64,000 nucleotides of DNA from Paucibacter sp963740455 (GCA_963740455.1 CAVUEF010000021.1:62001-126000); one strand, 5' to 3'; shown: positions 26,961-34,814, numbered from the stretch's first letter. Translations and numbers: made by a program. The notes: generated by a model not told the origin, from the letters alone.

Positions 26961-27584
26961 CTATTTCACCACTGCACAGACGAATGGCAGTAGCGCGGCA
27001 GAGACCTTGAACAAACCGAACGCCCCGAGCGCAATGGGCAGCGCAGCCTCAACAACGATGACCCGGAACCATTGCAACCAGTTGAGCCGCTGCAGCGCCG
27101 AACTGAGCGAAACTAACGTTGCTTGCGATTGAGGAAGGCGGTTGGCAGCCGTTTCGACGGCTGCGCGAATCGAAGATTGAAGCGGTTGATCTGCCGTCAG
27201 TTTGTCGAGGTGCTGCGAGATCACAAAGAGATCGTTTCTTGAATTCAGAATGAGATCGAACGATCCGTGGACCAAGTGCAATTCCCCTGCCAATCGCCAA
27301 CGGCGGAAGTCTTGCCATGCATACAAGACGAATACAAAGAGCAAGTAGCAGAGGGCCACCGACAGTGCTCCTTCTAGGACTTGCGGTGCGTTTGTAGGAA
27401 CGTCTAGATCAAGCCAAGGTGCCTTGGTAATCTTTAGGTCGTATGTCTTTACGAGAACAGCAAGCGCACCGACGAACAGCAGGTGTGTTCTCACTTTGCG
27501 AGTTTCCTCGGACAGCGGATCGCGGAACGCGATGTCGCTTGACTTCGTGCGATGTAACTCAGGCGCGTCCATTTCAACGTGCAT
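26961..27584 (-). CDS. Cassette-type membrane protein of unknown function
   Basis: A 207-residue protein with about four hydrophobic segments (HLLFVGALAVLVKTYDL, ALSVALCYLLFVFVLYAW, VIVVEAALPIALGAFGLF and SAALLPFVCAVV) and a hydrophilic helical middle (residues 100-165). No family recognised. Base composition is clearly lower in GC than the neighbours. The ATG overlaps the stop of the preceding gene (TAATG), and the TAG stop is one base from the R'' box of attC-A, so the two genes look like one integron cassette. Confidence 0.75.
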   Translation of the reverse strand: MHVEMDAPELHRTKSSDIAFRDPLSEETRKVRTHLLFVGALAVLVKTYDLKITKAPWLDLDVPTNAPQVLEGALSVALCYLLFVFVLYAWQDFRRWRLAGELHLVHGSFDLILNSRNDLFVISQHLDKLTADQPLQSSIRAAVETAANRLPQSQATLVSLSSALQRLNWLQWFRVIVVEAALPIALGAFGLFKVSAALLPFVCAVVK

Positions 27585-27877
27585 TAGTTGGGAAGAAGGC
27601 CAAGCTTTCCGTCAACGCTATAAAACGGAACTACTTGAAGGACGCGGCCCGTTGTAGTTCCTTTTTCATCTGTCCGCTCCACGATTTGCCAAAGGCGGCC
27701 TGTCTGGGTGTCCAGCATATATTGGTCGCTCCGGAAGTCGGAAATCTGCCCGAACACAAATCTGCCATTCGCTGAGCCCAATGTCTTCTGCTGGTCCTGT
27801 GCAACCTTGTTTTTTTCTTGAGCGTTCGCGGCGACTACAAGCACCGTCAAGCTCAGCATGCAAATAAGACGTCTCAT
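27584..27877 (-). CDS. Cassette-type small secreted protein
   Basis: A 97-residue protein with a signal peptide (MRRLICMLSLTVLVVAANA) and a short mature domain with GRFVFGQISDFRSDQYMLDTQTGRLWQIVER. This pattern is seen in small bacterial hypothetical proteins without known function. AGGAG precedes the ATG by six bases. It couples to the next gene through TAATG. Confidence 0.78.
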   Translation of the reverse strand: MRRLICMLSLTVLVVAANAQEKNKVAQDQQKTLGSANGRFVFGQISDFRSDQYMLDTQTGRLWQIVERTDEKGTTTGRVLQVVPFYSVDGKLGLLPN

Positions 27878-27917
27878 GCGGCGCTCCTAAAATTTATTTG
27901 ATATGTGACGACCGTTT

Positions 27918-28085
27918 TGCGGCATAACTCCCGAGGCTGTCCGCAGAACTCAGCTTGGCTGAACCGCGTCGAGGTGGTTTGGAACCTGAATTGCTTGCGC
28001 ATCATGTGTTTATATCCGGCAATATCCAAATCGCCAAATGCAGCACGCAAGAGCTGACCCCGCAAAGCGTGTCGCACCGATACAG
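27918..28085. repeat. RepII copy 1 (intact)
   Basis: This 168-base segment accounts for most of the 283-base gap 27878-28160. It recurs at 29997-31607, where an IS256-family element splits it. Both begin with a TGC(G/T)GCATAACTCCCGAG motif and end near ATACAG, with roughly 80 percent identity by eye. The uninterrupted copy shows the target before insertion. On the minus strand each copy lies directly upstream of a cassette gene (27877 and 29965). Its role is unknown; a reading frame through it is not convincing. Confidence 0.75.
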
Positions 28086-28160
28086 TTTGCTGACGGATCT
28101 CGTCCATGTCGATCACCATGTGGGAAATGATCGATCCGGAACCGTCGCTCAGGCTCATGA

Positions 28161-28445
28161 CTACCAGCTCTTCGGCGGGCGGCGTGAGGTATGGAACACG
28201 CGCAAGATCTCAATCACCTCGCCGTGTACGCGATAGGGCACGATGTAGCGTGTCTTGAGCACGACCAACTCGCGCGTGCCGGGCACGCGTCCCGGCCGCC
28301 CGATGCCGGGTTGAGCCTCAAGCGCTGCCACCGCTTGCAAGACGCGCTCAACGACCAGCCTTGCAGCGACAAGATCGTCAAGAGCAATGTAGCTGGCCTC
28401 GTCGTCGAGATTGCGCAGGGCCGTGCGCAGCCATCTAACGCGCAT
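28161..28445 (-). CDS. RelE/ParE family toxin
   Basis: A 94-residue basic protein with the RelE/ParE fold pattern: N-terminal RVRWLRTALRNLDDEASYIALDD, a middle QAVAALEAQPGIGRPGRVPGTRELV and the C-terminal YIVPYRVHGEVIEILRVFHTSRRPP. Such toxins either poison gyrase (ParE) or cleave mRNA (RelE); the present sequence looks more ParE-like. The start codon at 28445 overlaps the antitoxin gene by 11 bases. Confidence 0.88.
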   Translation of the reverse strand: MRVRWLRTALRNLDDEASYIALDDLVAARLVVERVLQAVAALEAQPGIGRPGRVPGTRELVVLKTRYIVPYRVHGEVIEILRVFHTSRRPPKSW

Positions 28446-28677
28446 TCACCTGCCACTTTTTGGCCAGTGCCGCGGCATCCTTGTCGCTGGCGAAGTCGCC
28501 GGCGTCCGCCTCGGCCAACGCGGTGTGGATTTCGGCGATCTGCCACTCGTTGTTTTCAACGTACTCACGGATGGCCTCGGCAGCCAGGAATGACTTGCTG
28601 CGCTGAGTGGATTCGGCGAGGCGGTCAAGCCTGTCTTTGACCTCGTCTTCGATCCGCACCGTCATGGTGGTGGACAT
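28435..28677 (-). CDS. Ribbon-helix-helix (CopG/RHH) antitoxin
   Basis: An 80-residue antitoxin with an N-terminal ribbon-helix-helix DNA-binding domain (TMTVRIEDEVKDRLDRLAEST and RSKSFLAAEAIREYVENNEW) and an acidic C-terminal tail that would wrap the toxin. A palindromic ATGTGTACAT (28699-28708) lies 22 bases upstream and could be its operator. A GTTAGCA (minus strand, 28708-28714) resembles an integron R' core, so the pair may be a cassette, but no attC follows the toxin gene. Confidence 0.85.
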   Translation of the reverse strand: MSTTMTVRIEDEVKDRLDRLAESTQRSKSFLAAEAIREYVENNEWQIAEIHTALAEADAGDFASDKDAAALAKKWQVNAR

Positions 28678-28841
28678 GGGCTGGCCTGTCGTGATGAGAT
28701 GTGTACATGCTAACACTGGCTGTCCACCGACATCCGCCGCCCAAGCGGCTGATCGGGTTTCTCACGCCGCAGGACAAGGGGGAAAATGCTTCGGGAGCGA
28801 GAATCAAGACCTGACCCTGGTACCCGCTTGCAGCGACGAGC

Positions 28842-29277
28842 TTGCCGGGATATGCGCCCGGCAGCGCAGTCACTTTCTTTCGCTTCGCCGAAAGAAAGTA
28901 ACCAAAGAAAGGGCGACCCGGATGCGGCGCCCCTTGGGTACAAGGGGTTCCTTGCGGTGCTCACAAGCTGGGGGGCTTTCACGCAAACTCGGCCTCTCAG
29001 CCAGAGGGGACAGAGCGCTTCGCGGTCTGTCCCCAAGATATCAACGCCTCAAACAGTGCGTGAAAGTCGCGGCCATACCGCTCCGACCCCAGCTTGCTCC
29101 GCTCCTCAGCGCCGCATACGGGCAACATGCCCCGGCTCGCCTTCGGCATCGCGCTCGGTCGAGGCGGTACGGTCAGGCAAGATCTGACCCTTTTAGATGC
29201 CGTTGGAGTTGCCGCACCGACCTACCGGGGTGATGTCAGGGTCGTCCTTGAGTGTCTGCCATTCACTTGCTGCGCAG
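28842..29277 (-). repeat. RepI copy B
   Basis: RepI copy with the same order of elements as copy A: TTGCCGGGATATGCGCCCGG at the end, ACTTTCTTTCG/CGAAAGAAAGT (28872-28899), CCCCTTGGGTACAAGGGG, and the AAGCTGGGG/CCCCAGCTT branched stem. The tip of that stem is different: a 9-base stem GGGGACAGA/TCTGTCCCC replaces the short hairpin of copy A. With attC-B it fills most of the 724-base gap 28678-29401. The constant segment beyond the core again ends at an attC-like R'. Confidence 0.85.
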
Positions 29278-29389
29278 TCTCAATGTCGAAGCTGAGCCGA
29301 CCCGCGGTGGCAGGATGCGGAAGGCCCAGAATGAAATGAAGGCCCGTAGCGGCATGCCGGTGTGGGTCCGATCGAAGGACGGGTTATGC
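29278..29389 (-). other. Degenerate attC site B
   Basis: In minus orientation: GCATAAC (29383-29389, an imperfect R'') lies 12 bases after the stop of the 188-residue gene, followed by GC-rich imperfectly pairing arms and GGGTCGGCTCAGCTTCGAC, ending in ATTGAGA (29278-29284), an imperfect R' that is shared with copies A and D. The L'-R' half is clearly homologous to that of the site at 59390. The R'' half is degenerate, so function is doubtful. Confidence 0.4.
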
Positions 29390-29401
29390 CTCACGTTCCG
29401 G

Positions 29402-29965
29402 CTACTGGAATTCGACATGAGCAATCTCGCCATAGGCACCTGCTGACCATTTCGATAGGAGAGTTTCCAGCTTCTCGCTGTACATACGAAAGACCCGGTT
29501 GTACTCGGTCCAAAACTCTGGCGTGACCGATCTCTCCTCGGACTCGCGCTCGACGGAAGTACTGCATTGGTAGCGCGCCCAGGAGCTAACACCGACTTCT
29601 AGCGTCTCGAACACGTGACGCGTGCGCTTTGGCGAAGGTACAGCCTTGCACTTCATCTGAAGTGCGCTCAAGCGATGGCCATTTAGCAGCTCTTTCGACA
29701 ACTTGCCGCCCTCAATGTATTCGGGGTGCTCATGAACGAGAAAGGCCTTTAGCAGATTCTCCATCGCGAAGGCGGCCAGCAAGAATACCGGTCGATTTGA
29801 TGTTCTTCTCGTTTCGGACTTCGTTCCCGTGGAGTAGGTGATCGTGCCTTGAGGGGAGTTGTGTAGTACATGCGCGTTCTCATGCATGAGTTTGGCAACC
29901 TCATACCAATTGACAGGCGAAGCAGCCCTCGCAAATTCTCTGTTTATTGCGTTGTCCGTGCTCAT
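29402..29965 (-). CDS. Cassette-type hypothetical protein, possibly HEPN-like
   Basis: A 188-residue hydrophilic protein starting MSTDNAINREFARAA. The stretch RPVFLLAAFAMENLLKAFLV followed by a conserved-looking LNGHRLSAL suggests a HEPN-type helical domain, which would be an RNase-like or toxin-associated fold, but this is a weak call by pattern only. The start is preceded by GTCAGGCCTCATG on the minus strand, nearly identical to the GTTAGGCCTCATG before the DUF6624 cassette at 60125, so it is a cassette start. GC is lower than the surroundings. Confidence 0.75.
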   Translation of the reverse strand: MSTDNAINREFARAASPVNWYEVAKLMHENAHVLHNSPQGTITYSTGTKSETRRTSNRPVFLLAAFAMENLLKAFLVHEHPEYIEGGKLSKELLNGHRLSALQMKCKAVPSPKRTRHVFETLEVGVSSWARYQCSTSVERESEERSVTPEFWTEYNRVFRMYSEKLETLLSKWSAGAYGEIAHVEFQ

Positions 29966-30095
29966 GAGGCCTGACCTCAATATCGGGAGACAGTATTGCT
30001 GCATAACTCCCGAGCCTGTCCGCTTAACTCGGCGTGGCTGCCCCGCGTGGAAGTGGCTTGGAAGCTGGATTGCTTGCGCATCAGGTGTTTATATC

Positions 30096-31528
30096 GGCAA
30101 TGTCCCGAGTGCTGTTGAACGCGGCCGGATGACGGCTCCTTGTTCGTGATACTACGCGGCCTTTCGGTGAGCGTTGGTGGCGGCATTGGCCGGGGCTTTC
30201 AATACAGCTAATAGGTCCTTCATTTCGCGGTGTCCGCGCAGCTTGCGGAAGCGCCCTTTGGAGTCGCTCAGTGCGGCAGCTGCCCAGCGCAGCGTCATCT
30301 GTCCGTCCTTCCATCGTTTGACGTTGCGCGTGAAGTGAGCGATCAACCCGTTCAGGTTCTCGATCGGGTTGGTCGTGCGCAGCGTGCGGTATAGCGCCCC
30401 GGTGATCCCCAGTGTCTGCACTGTCAACGTCTCCTCCAGACCCTCTCGCAGGCTAGCGGCCGCGCCGGGGTGCTTGGCCTGCAGCGACGTCGCCAGCCGC
30501 GCCAGCTGCTTCTTGGCCAGCTCAGCGTTGGTGCTGCCCCAGGCATCACGCATGGCACGGCCTACGCCGGCGTGCAACTCCTTGGGCAGGTGCTCGATCA
30601 CGTTTCGCCGCTTGTGCTCCTGGCACCGCTGCACCAGCGCCAGTTCGCCGAAGCAGTCCAGGATCGCGCGGCGCAAGGCCTTGCCGCCGTCGATCACCCA
30701 CAGCCTCTTGCGATCGGCATCGAGCCCTCGCTCGACCAGGTCGCTCAGCAGCGAGCGCACGACCCGCGTGCTCTCCGTGGAGCCTTCACGCAGCCCCAGG
30801 ATGTGCTTGTTTCCCTGGGAGTCGATGCCCAGGGCCACCAGGATCACACGGTCACGGAAGTGGATGCCGTCGATCATCACCACCGGCAAATCCAGCTCCT
30901 TGATCGAGCTCGACAACCACTCCTGCAGCTGCTTCTCGCTCAGCGCGATCCAGCGCCGCGACACCGAGCTCTTGGACACCGACAGCGCCTCCTCCGGCTC
31001 GGGAAGTCGATCCAGGGTGCCGGCGTATCGACGGGTGGAGACGCCGGCGGCCATCGATGCCATCGTGGCCATGTCCAACGGGTCCGTATGCGCCGCCCAC
31101 GCGAACGTGGGCAGTTCCAACTCGCCACGTCGCAGGCTGCGTGCCCGTGGCTTGTCGATGGCAATGCGCTGGCCTCCCAGCACGACGCTGGATCGCGTGG
31201 TGCCGCCACGCACTGCCTTGCGGGCCGCGTTGGGCACATTCATCGGACCGCACATCACCTCCCTGTCGGCTTCCATCATGGCTGCCAGAACTTGCTTGCC
31301 GGCGTTCACGCACAGACCGTAGAACGCGTCCTTCACGTCACGAAGGACGGTCTGGACATTGAGGGAGAGCTGCACTTGGGCAGCAGGTACTACCCGCAGC
31401 GCGGGCTTCGTGCGAGACTTCATTTCGGTGGTTCCTTTCTTTGCTTGCAAGGCACCCGCATGTTCACATGCGGGCGAAAGGAACCGCCACCCTCAGCTCA
31501 TCAGTTCAACAATTTCTGGGACATCGCC
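30096..31528 (-). mobile_element. IS256-family insertion sequence
   Basis: A 1433-base element with 25-base imperfect terminal repeats (30096-30120 and 31504-31528, 18 of 25 matching; each starts GGC-R-ATGTCCC) and one transposase gene. The flanking direct repeat TGTTTATATC is 10 bases as read, one or two more than the usual 8-9 of the family, which may include chance matches at the border. The insertion site is proven by the intact RepII copy at 27918-28085. Full-length transposase suggests a recent insertion. Confidence 0.9.
30152..31423 (-). CDS. IS256 (mutator) family transposase
   Basis: A 423-residue DDE transposase. DDE-like positions are visible as VVMIDGIHFRDRVI (first Asp), LWVIDGGKALRRAI (second Asp) and the NPIENLN motif typical of the family (catalytic Glu). 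The middle also shows the C-x2-H type QRCQEHKRRNVIEHLP. AGGAA precedes the ATG (MKSRTKPALR) by eight bases. It fills most of the element and appears intact. Confidence 0.93.
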   Translation of the reverse strand: MKSRTKPALRVVPAAQVQLSLNVQTVLRDVKDAFYGLCVNAGKQVLAAMMEADREVMCGPMNVPNAARKAVRGGTTRSSVVLGGQRIAIDKPRARSLRRGELELPTFAWAAHTDPLDMATMASMAAGVSTRRYAGTLDRLPEPEEALSVSKSSVSRRWIALSEKQLQEWLSSSIKELDLPVVMIDGIHFRDRVILVALGIDSQGNKHILGLREGSTESTRVVRSLLSDLVERGLDADRKRLWVIDGGKALRRAILDCFGELALVQRCQEHKRRNVIEHLPKELHAGVGRAMRDAWGSTNAELAKKQLARLATSLQAKHPGAAASLREGLEETLTVQTLGITGALYRTLRTTNPIENLNGLIAHFTRNVKRWKDGQMTLRWAAAALSDSKGRFRKLRGHREMKDLLAVLKAPANAATNAHRKAA

Positions 31529-31672
31529 TGTTTATATCCGGCAATATCCTAACCGCCAAATGCAGCACGCAAGACCTGGCCCCGGGAAGTGTGTTGCACC
31601 CATACAGATATACCCCGGGGTCAGGCCTTCACATCCCGGCAGTCAGCTATGGCGGCGCGTGCCCATCAAGAC

Positions 31673-31938
31673 GATGCCGCAGGCGAGCCGTGGCGTGTTG
31701 CCCGTATGCGGCGCTGAGGAGCGGAGCAAGCTGGGGTCGGAGCGGTATGGCCGCGACTTTCACGCACTGTTTGAGGCCTCGTACGCGGGGCCGAGTTTGC
31801 GTGAAAGCCCCCCAGCTTGTGAGCACCGCAGGGAACCCCTTGTACCCAAGGGGCGCCGCATCCGGGTCGCCTTTCTTTGCTTACTTTCTTTGGCGAAGCA
31901 AAGAAAGTGAGGCGGCCGCCGGGACGCAATCCCGGCAA
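31673..31938 (+). repeat. RepI copy C (core only, opposite orientation)
   Basis: Inverted relative to copies A, B and D. It has the same order of elements read from the other end: GATGCCGCAGGCGAGCC, the AAGCTGGGG/CCCCAGCTT branched stem with a different tip (GCCTCGTACGCGGGGC), CCCCTTGTACCCAAGGGG, and the 10-base hairpin ACTTTCTTTG/CAAAGAAAGT. There is no constant segment and no attC at its start. Together with a gene remnant and the RepII end it accounts for the 753-base gap 31424-32176. Confidence 0.82.
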
Positions 31939-31946
31939 TCCCACGC

Positions 31947-32130
31947 TCACGCCATCTCGGCCTCCACCAACTCGGCACTGCCAAGAAACGCCACCAACTC
32001 CTCAATCGTCAGCATCGGATAACCGCACCTGCGCTAGAACTCGACGAGCGCGTCGCCGCGCATCACGCCGCCGTCGGCGTGCATCAACTCGCACAGCCGG
32101 GCGCAATGTCGCAGAATGCCATCGTGCCAG
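31947..32130 (-). pseudogene. Remnant of an unidentified gene
   Basis: On the minus strand a frame reads GWHDGILRHCARLCELMHADGGVMRGDALVEF, then a TAG (32034-32036), then RRCGYPMLTIEELVAFLGSAELVEAEMA and a TGA (31947-31949). The protein-like composition on both sides of one stop suggests the tail of a gene with an amber mutation. It could instead be two short chance frames. No family recognised. The 5' part is not visible. Confidence 0.4.
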
Positions 32131-32176
32131 CCAATCTTGACCCCACATCTCAAGCCAGCAAGGTTCAAGCATCACC

Positions 32177-32551
32177 ATGAACACCAAGTCCTCACCCGAA
32201 TTCGTCGTCCAGCGCCAGCTCGACGCCTACAACGCGCACGACCTTGATGCGCTGCTCGCGTGCTACGCGCATGACGCCAGGCAATACGAGCATCCGGCCA
32301 CGCTGGTCGCCGAAGGTCACGCGCAAATTCGCTCGCGCATGTCGCAGCGGCTCCAGGAACCTGACTTGCACGCCCGGCTGATGCACCGCGCGGTGATGGG
32401 CGATGTCGTGGTCGACCACGAGAAGGTGTCGCGCACGTTTGCCCAAGGCAAGGGCAGCATCGAAGTGGTGGCGATATACGAGGTGCGCGAGGGCAAGATA
32501 CAGACCGCGTCCATCGTGCTGGGCTCCAAAATCATCGGCCCAAGCCCTTGA
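32177..32551 (+). CDS. SnoaL-like / nuclear transport factor 2 family protein
   Basis: A 124-residue protein of the NTF2-like superfamily with the SnoaL-type opening VQRQLDAYNAHDLDALLACYAHDARQYEHP and the ending SIEVVAIYEVREGKIQTASIVLG. These cone-shaped domains serve as small isomerases, hydrolases or ligand-binding modules; no specific role is readable. Confidence 0.88.
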   Translation: MNTKSSPEFVVQRQLDAYNAHDLDALLACYAHDARQYEHPATLVAEGHAQIRSRMSQRLQEPDLHARLMHRAVMGDVVVDHEKVSRTFAQGKGSIEVVAIYEVREGKIQTASIVLGSKIIGPSP

Positions 32552-32719
32552 GCTGCCCCTCAAGGCGGCCCCACAGAGCGGCGCTGCGTTGACAAGCCGG
32601 TTTGCCGCGCGCCCGACGCAGCGACTGCGGGTTTGTGCCTATGGGTGTGGCATGCCTGGCAAAGTCAAATCGAGCCGCGCCGCGCCCCCCAGAACCGTGA
32701 ACGTTTGTTGAGGACAACC

Positions 32720-33130
32720 ATGAACAAGACCTTCTTCCTCGCCTGGCTGATCGTCTTCGTCGTCTGGATGACGGGCAGCTTCATCGTGCATGGCGTCCTG
32801 CTGCAGGCCGATTACGCCGCGCTGCCTGCCCTGTTTCGAGCCGAAGCCGACGCGCAGCAGTACTTTGCGCTGATGCTCCTGGCCCACATCATCATGTCGG
32901 GTGCGCTGGCGTGGATTTACGCGCGTGGCGCGCAAGCCAGGCCGTGGCTGGCCCAGGGTTTGCGCTTTGGCGTGGTGATCGCTTTGCTCAGTGTGATACC
33001 AACCTACATGATCTACTACGTCGTGCAACCGATGCCGGGCTGGGTGGTGGTCAAGCAGATCGTCTTTGACACTGCGCTGCTGCTCCTGCTGGGGGCGTTT
33101 CTCGGCTTCGTGTACCGCCGCCAAGGCTGA
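32720..33130 (+). CDS. Small integral membrane protein of unknown function
   Basis: A 136-residue protein with four hydrophobic segments (AWLIVFVVWMTGSFIVHGVL, FALMLLAHIIMSGALAWIY, LRFGVVIALLSVIPTYMIYYVV, FDTALLLLLGAFLGFVY). AGGA lies before the ATG (MNKTFFLAW). Similar four-helix proteins are common in Burkholderiales; function not known. It is 168 bases downstream of the SnoaL-like gene and 32 bases ahead of the DUF924 gene. Confidence 0.8.
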   Translation: MNKTFFLAWLIVFVVWMTGSFIVHGVLLQADYAALPALFRAEADAQQYFALMLLAHIIMSGALAWIYARGAQARPWLAQGLRFGVVIALLSVIPTYMIYYVVQPMPGWVVVKQIVFDTALLLLLGAFLGFVYRRQG

Positions 33131-33161
33131 GCCCGAGCGCAAGCACGCACTTGGATTGTCG

Positions 33162-33698
33162 ATGTACCCGAACGTTCTCAAGTTCTGGTTCGAAGAAGTC
33201 GCGCCCAAGCAATGGTGGACGGTTGACCCGGCCTTCGATGCCTTGATAGGCCAGCGCTTTGGCGACCTGCTCGGCCAGGCGGCGCAGGGCGAGTTGTTCG
33301 ATTGGCGCGACACTGCCAAGGGGCGGCTGGCCGAAATCATCGTGCTCGATCAGTTCTCGCGCAACATCCATCGCAACACGCCGCTCGCGTTTGCACAGGA
33401 CGCCATGGCGCTGGCGCTGGCGCAGGAGGCCGTCGCGTCGGGCGCCGACCAGAGCCTGGTGCCGCCCGAGCGCAGCTTCGTGCTGATGCCCTTCATGCAC
33501 AGCGAGTCGAGAAAGATCCACGTGCAGGCAGAACGCCTGTTCCGCGCCAACGGCGCCGCGGACAACTACTCGTTCGAGCTCAGGCACAAGGCCATCATCG
33601 ATCGCTTCGGCCGCTATCCGCACCGCAACGACATCCTCGGGCGCAGCTCGACCCCGGAGGAAATCGAGTTCCTGAAACAGCCCGGTTCGCGCTTCTAG
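33162..33698 (+). CDS. DUF924 family protein
   Basis: A 178-residue protein with the DUF924 pattern: VLKFWFEEVAPKQWWTVDPAFDALI at the start, EIIVLDQFSRNIHRNTPLAF, FMHSESRKIHVQAERLF and the C-terminal FGRYPHRNDILGRSSTPEE. The fold is a helical tetratricopeptide-like bundle. No biochemical role is established. It converges with the signal peptidase gene, 17 bases away. Confidence 0.9.
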   Translation: MYPNVLKFWFEEVAPKQWWTVDPAFDALIGQRFGDLLGQAAQGELFDWRDTAKGRLAEIIVLDQFSRNIHRNTPLAFAQDAMALALAQEAVASGADQSLVPPERSFVLMPFMHSESRKIHVQAERLFRANGAADNYSFELRHKAIIDRFGRYPHRNDILGRSSTPEEIEFLKQPGSRF

Positions 33699-33715
33699 AC
33701 GACTTGCAGCGCAGC

Positions 33716-34384
33716 TCAGCGCAGTGGCTTGCCGAAGCGCTCGAGACGCGGCAGCCAGTTGCCGGTGATGTTTGCCGACACCAGCAGCCGCTGCGTCTGA
33801 CCGATCAACAAGTGGCGCGGCACCAAGCCGATATAGCGCGAGTCGGCGCTGTTGTCACGGTTGTCACCCAGCATGAAGTAGGCGTCGCGCGGGACCGTGA
33901 TGGGCTCGAAGCTGCGTCTTGCTGCGACTTCCGGAAGAAACTGGACCTCGCGATCCGAGCCGAGAATTTGTTCGACGCTGCGCACTGCCGTGACCGTGGT
34001 CAGGCTGTTGACTGGCTCGGCAACAAGCGTTCTTTGCAGATACTGTGCCGGCAGTCCGTTCACGAACAGCGTCTCGTCTTGCATCTCCACCCGGTCGCCG
34101 GGAACGGCGACGATGCGCTTGATCAGACGCACGCCGTCCTTGGGCGACGAGAAGGTGACGATGTCGCCCCGCTCGGGTTCGGCAAGCCGAGCCAGGATGA
34201 TGTCGGTCAGCGGTAGCTTGAGGTCATAGGCGAGGCGATTCACGAACACGACGTCGCCTTCCAGCAAGGTGGGCCGCATCGATCCCGACGGGATCGGGTT
34301 CCAGTCGGCTACTGCCGAGCGAAACACGCCGAAGCAAAGCAAGAAGACCAGAAAACCGCGGTTCTCCTTCAGCCAATTTCTCAT
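33716..34384 (-). CDS. lepB: Signal peptidase I (LepB paralogue)
   Basis: A 222-residue type I leader peptidase that removes signal peptides on the periplasmic face. One N-terminal membrane segment (FLVFLLCFGVFRSAVA) is followed by the catalytic serine in IPSGSMRPTL (Ser35), the general-base lysine in LIKRIVAVPGD (Lys89) and the box GDNRDNSADSR. It is shorter than E. coli LepB (324) and has a single anchor. The housekeeping lepB normally sits in an operon with lepA and rnc; here it stands alone, so this is probably a second copy. Confidence 0.92.
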   Translation of the reverse strand: MRNWLKENRGFLVFLLCFGVFRSAVADWNPIPSGSMRPTLLEGDVVFVNRLAYDLKLPLTDIILARLAEPERGDIVTFSSPKDGVRLIKRIVAVPGDRVEMQDETLFVNGLPAQYLQRTLVAEPVNSLTTVTAVRSVEQILGSDREVQFLPEVAARRSFEPITVPRDAYFMLGDNRDNSADSRYIGLVPRHLLIGQTQRLLVSANITGNWLPRLERFGKPLR

Positions 34385-34455
34385 CTGAGCCTCGCCTGGT
34401 GAATCTCGTGAATGATCGATGCCAGTCTACATGGCGTCACCAAGCCAGCCGTTTC

Positions 34456-34517
34456 TTGAACTCGATCAAGGCCGCCTTTCGATGCGGGTCCTAGCATAGG
34501 TGTATTCTCAATACACC
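34456..34517 (+). promoter_or_regulatory. FNR/DNR-type box and NsrR-type operator of the NO-response operon
   Basis: TTGAACTCGATCAA (34456-34469) matches the FNR/DNR consensus TTGAT-N4-ATCAA at 9 of 10 specified positions. A -10-like TAGCAT (34492-34497) gives a class II arrangement with a start near 34504. Exactly over that start lies the palindrome GGTGTATT-CTC-AATACACC (34499-34517), whose 8-3-8 layout matches NsrR sites (GATGYATT-N3-AATRCATC). The arrangement suggests activation at low oxygen and NsrR repression lifted by nitric oxide. Confidence 0.7.
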
Positions 34518-34529
34518 TTCAAGGACCCC

Positions 34530-34814
34530 ATGACTCAAGCCAACGTCACCACCATCGATGTGCGCACGATTCCCCCGCAGCAACGCCATCCGCTGATCTT
34601 CACGACCTTCAACAAGCTCGCCACCGAGCAGGCCATCGAGCTGGTGAACGACCACGATCCGAGGCCGCTGCGCGCTCAGTTCGAAGATCTGCTGCCGGGC
34701 AAGTTCGCGTGGACTTATCTCGAGTCGGGCCCCGACCTTTGGCGCGTCAACATCACCAAGCTCGAAGCGCCGCAACGACAGGGCCAGTGCTGCGGGGCTT
34801 GCGGCGGCGCGTGA
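34530..34814 (+). CDS. DUF2249 domain protein
   Basis: A 94-residue protein with a DUF2249 domain (TIDVRTIPPQQRHPLIFTTFNKLA ... DHDPRPLRAQFEDLLPGKFAWTYLESGPDLWRVNI). The C-terminus ends in CCGACGGA, a possible metal or cluster site. DUF2249 proteins are often found in nitrogen-oxide stress clusters; its position as first gene of the nsrR-nnrS operon supports such a role. AAGGA lies four bases before ATG 34530. Confidence 0.88.
   Translation: MTQANVTTIDVRTIPPQQRHPLIFTTFNKLATEQAIELVNDHDPRPLRAQFEDLLPGKFAWTYLESGPDLWRVNITKLEAPQRQGQCCGACGGA

Larger units (their letters stand above)
29997..31607. repeat. RepII copy 2, split by an IS element
   Basis: The left part is 29997-30095 and the right part 31529-31607. 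Joined across the IS and with the duplicated TGTTTATATC removed they restore the sequence of copy 1. The 10-base repeat flanks the IS on both sides (30086-30095 and 31529-31538). Confidence 0.75.

Noticed and set aside
27874..28158. 94-codon open frame starting right after the toxin gene (minus strand)
   Set aside because: Most of it runs through RepII, the second RepII copy does not keep the whole frame, and there is no ribosome binding site. It is treated as repeat sequence.
28708..28714. GTTAGCA upstream of the antitoxin as the start of a toxin-antitoxin cassette
   Set aside because: There is no attC after the toxin gene and no clear L' arm on the upstream side, so it was kept only as a remark.
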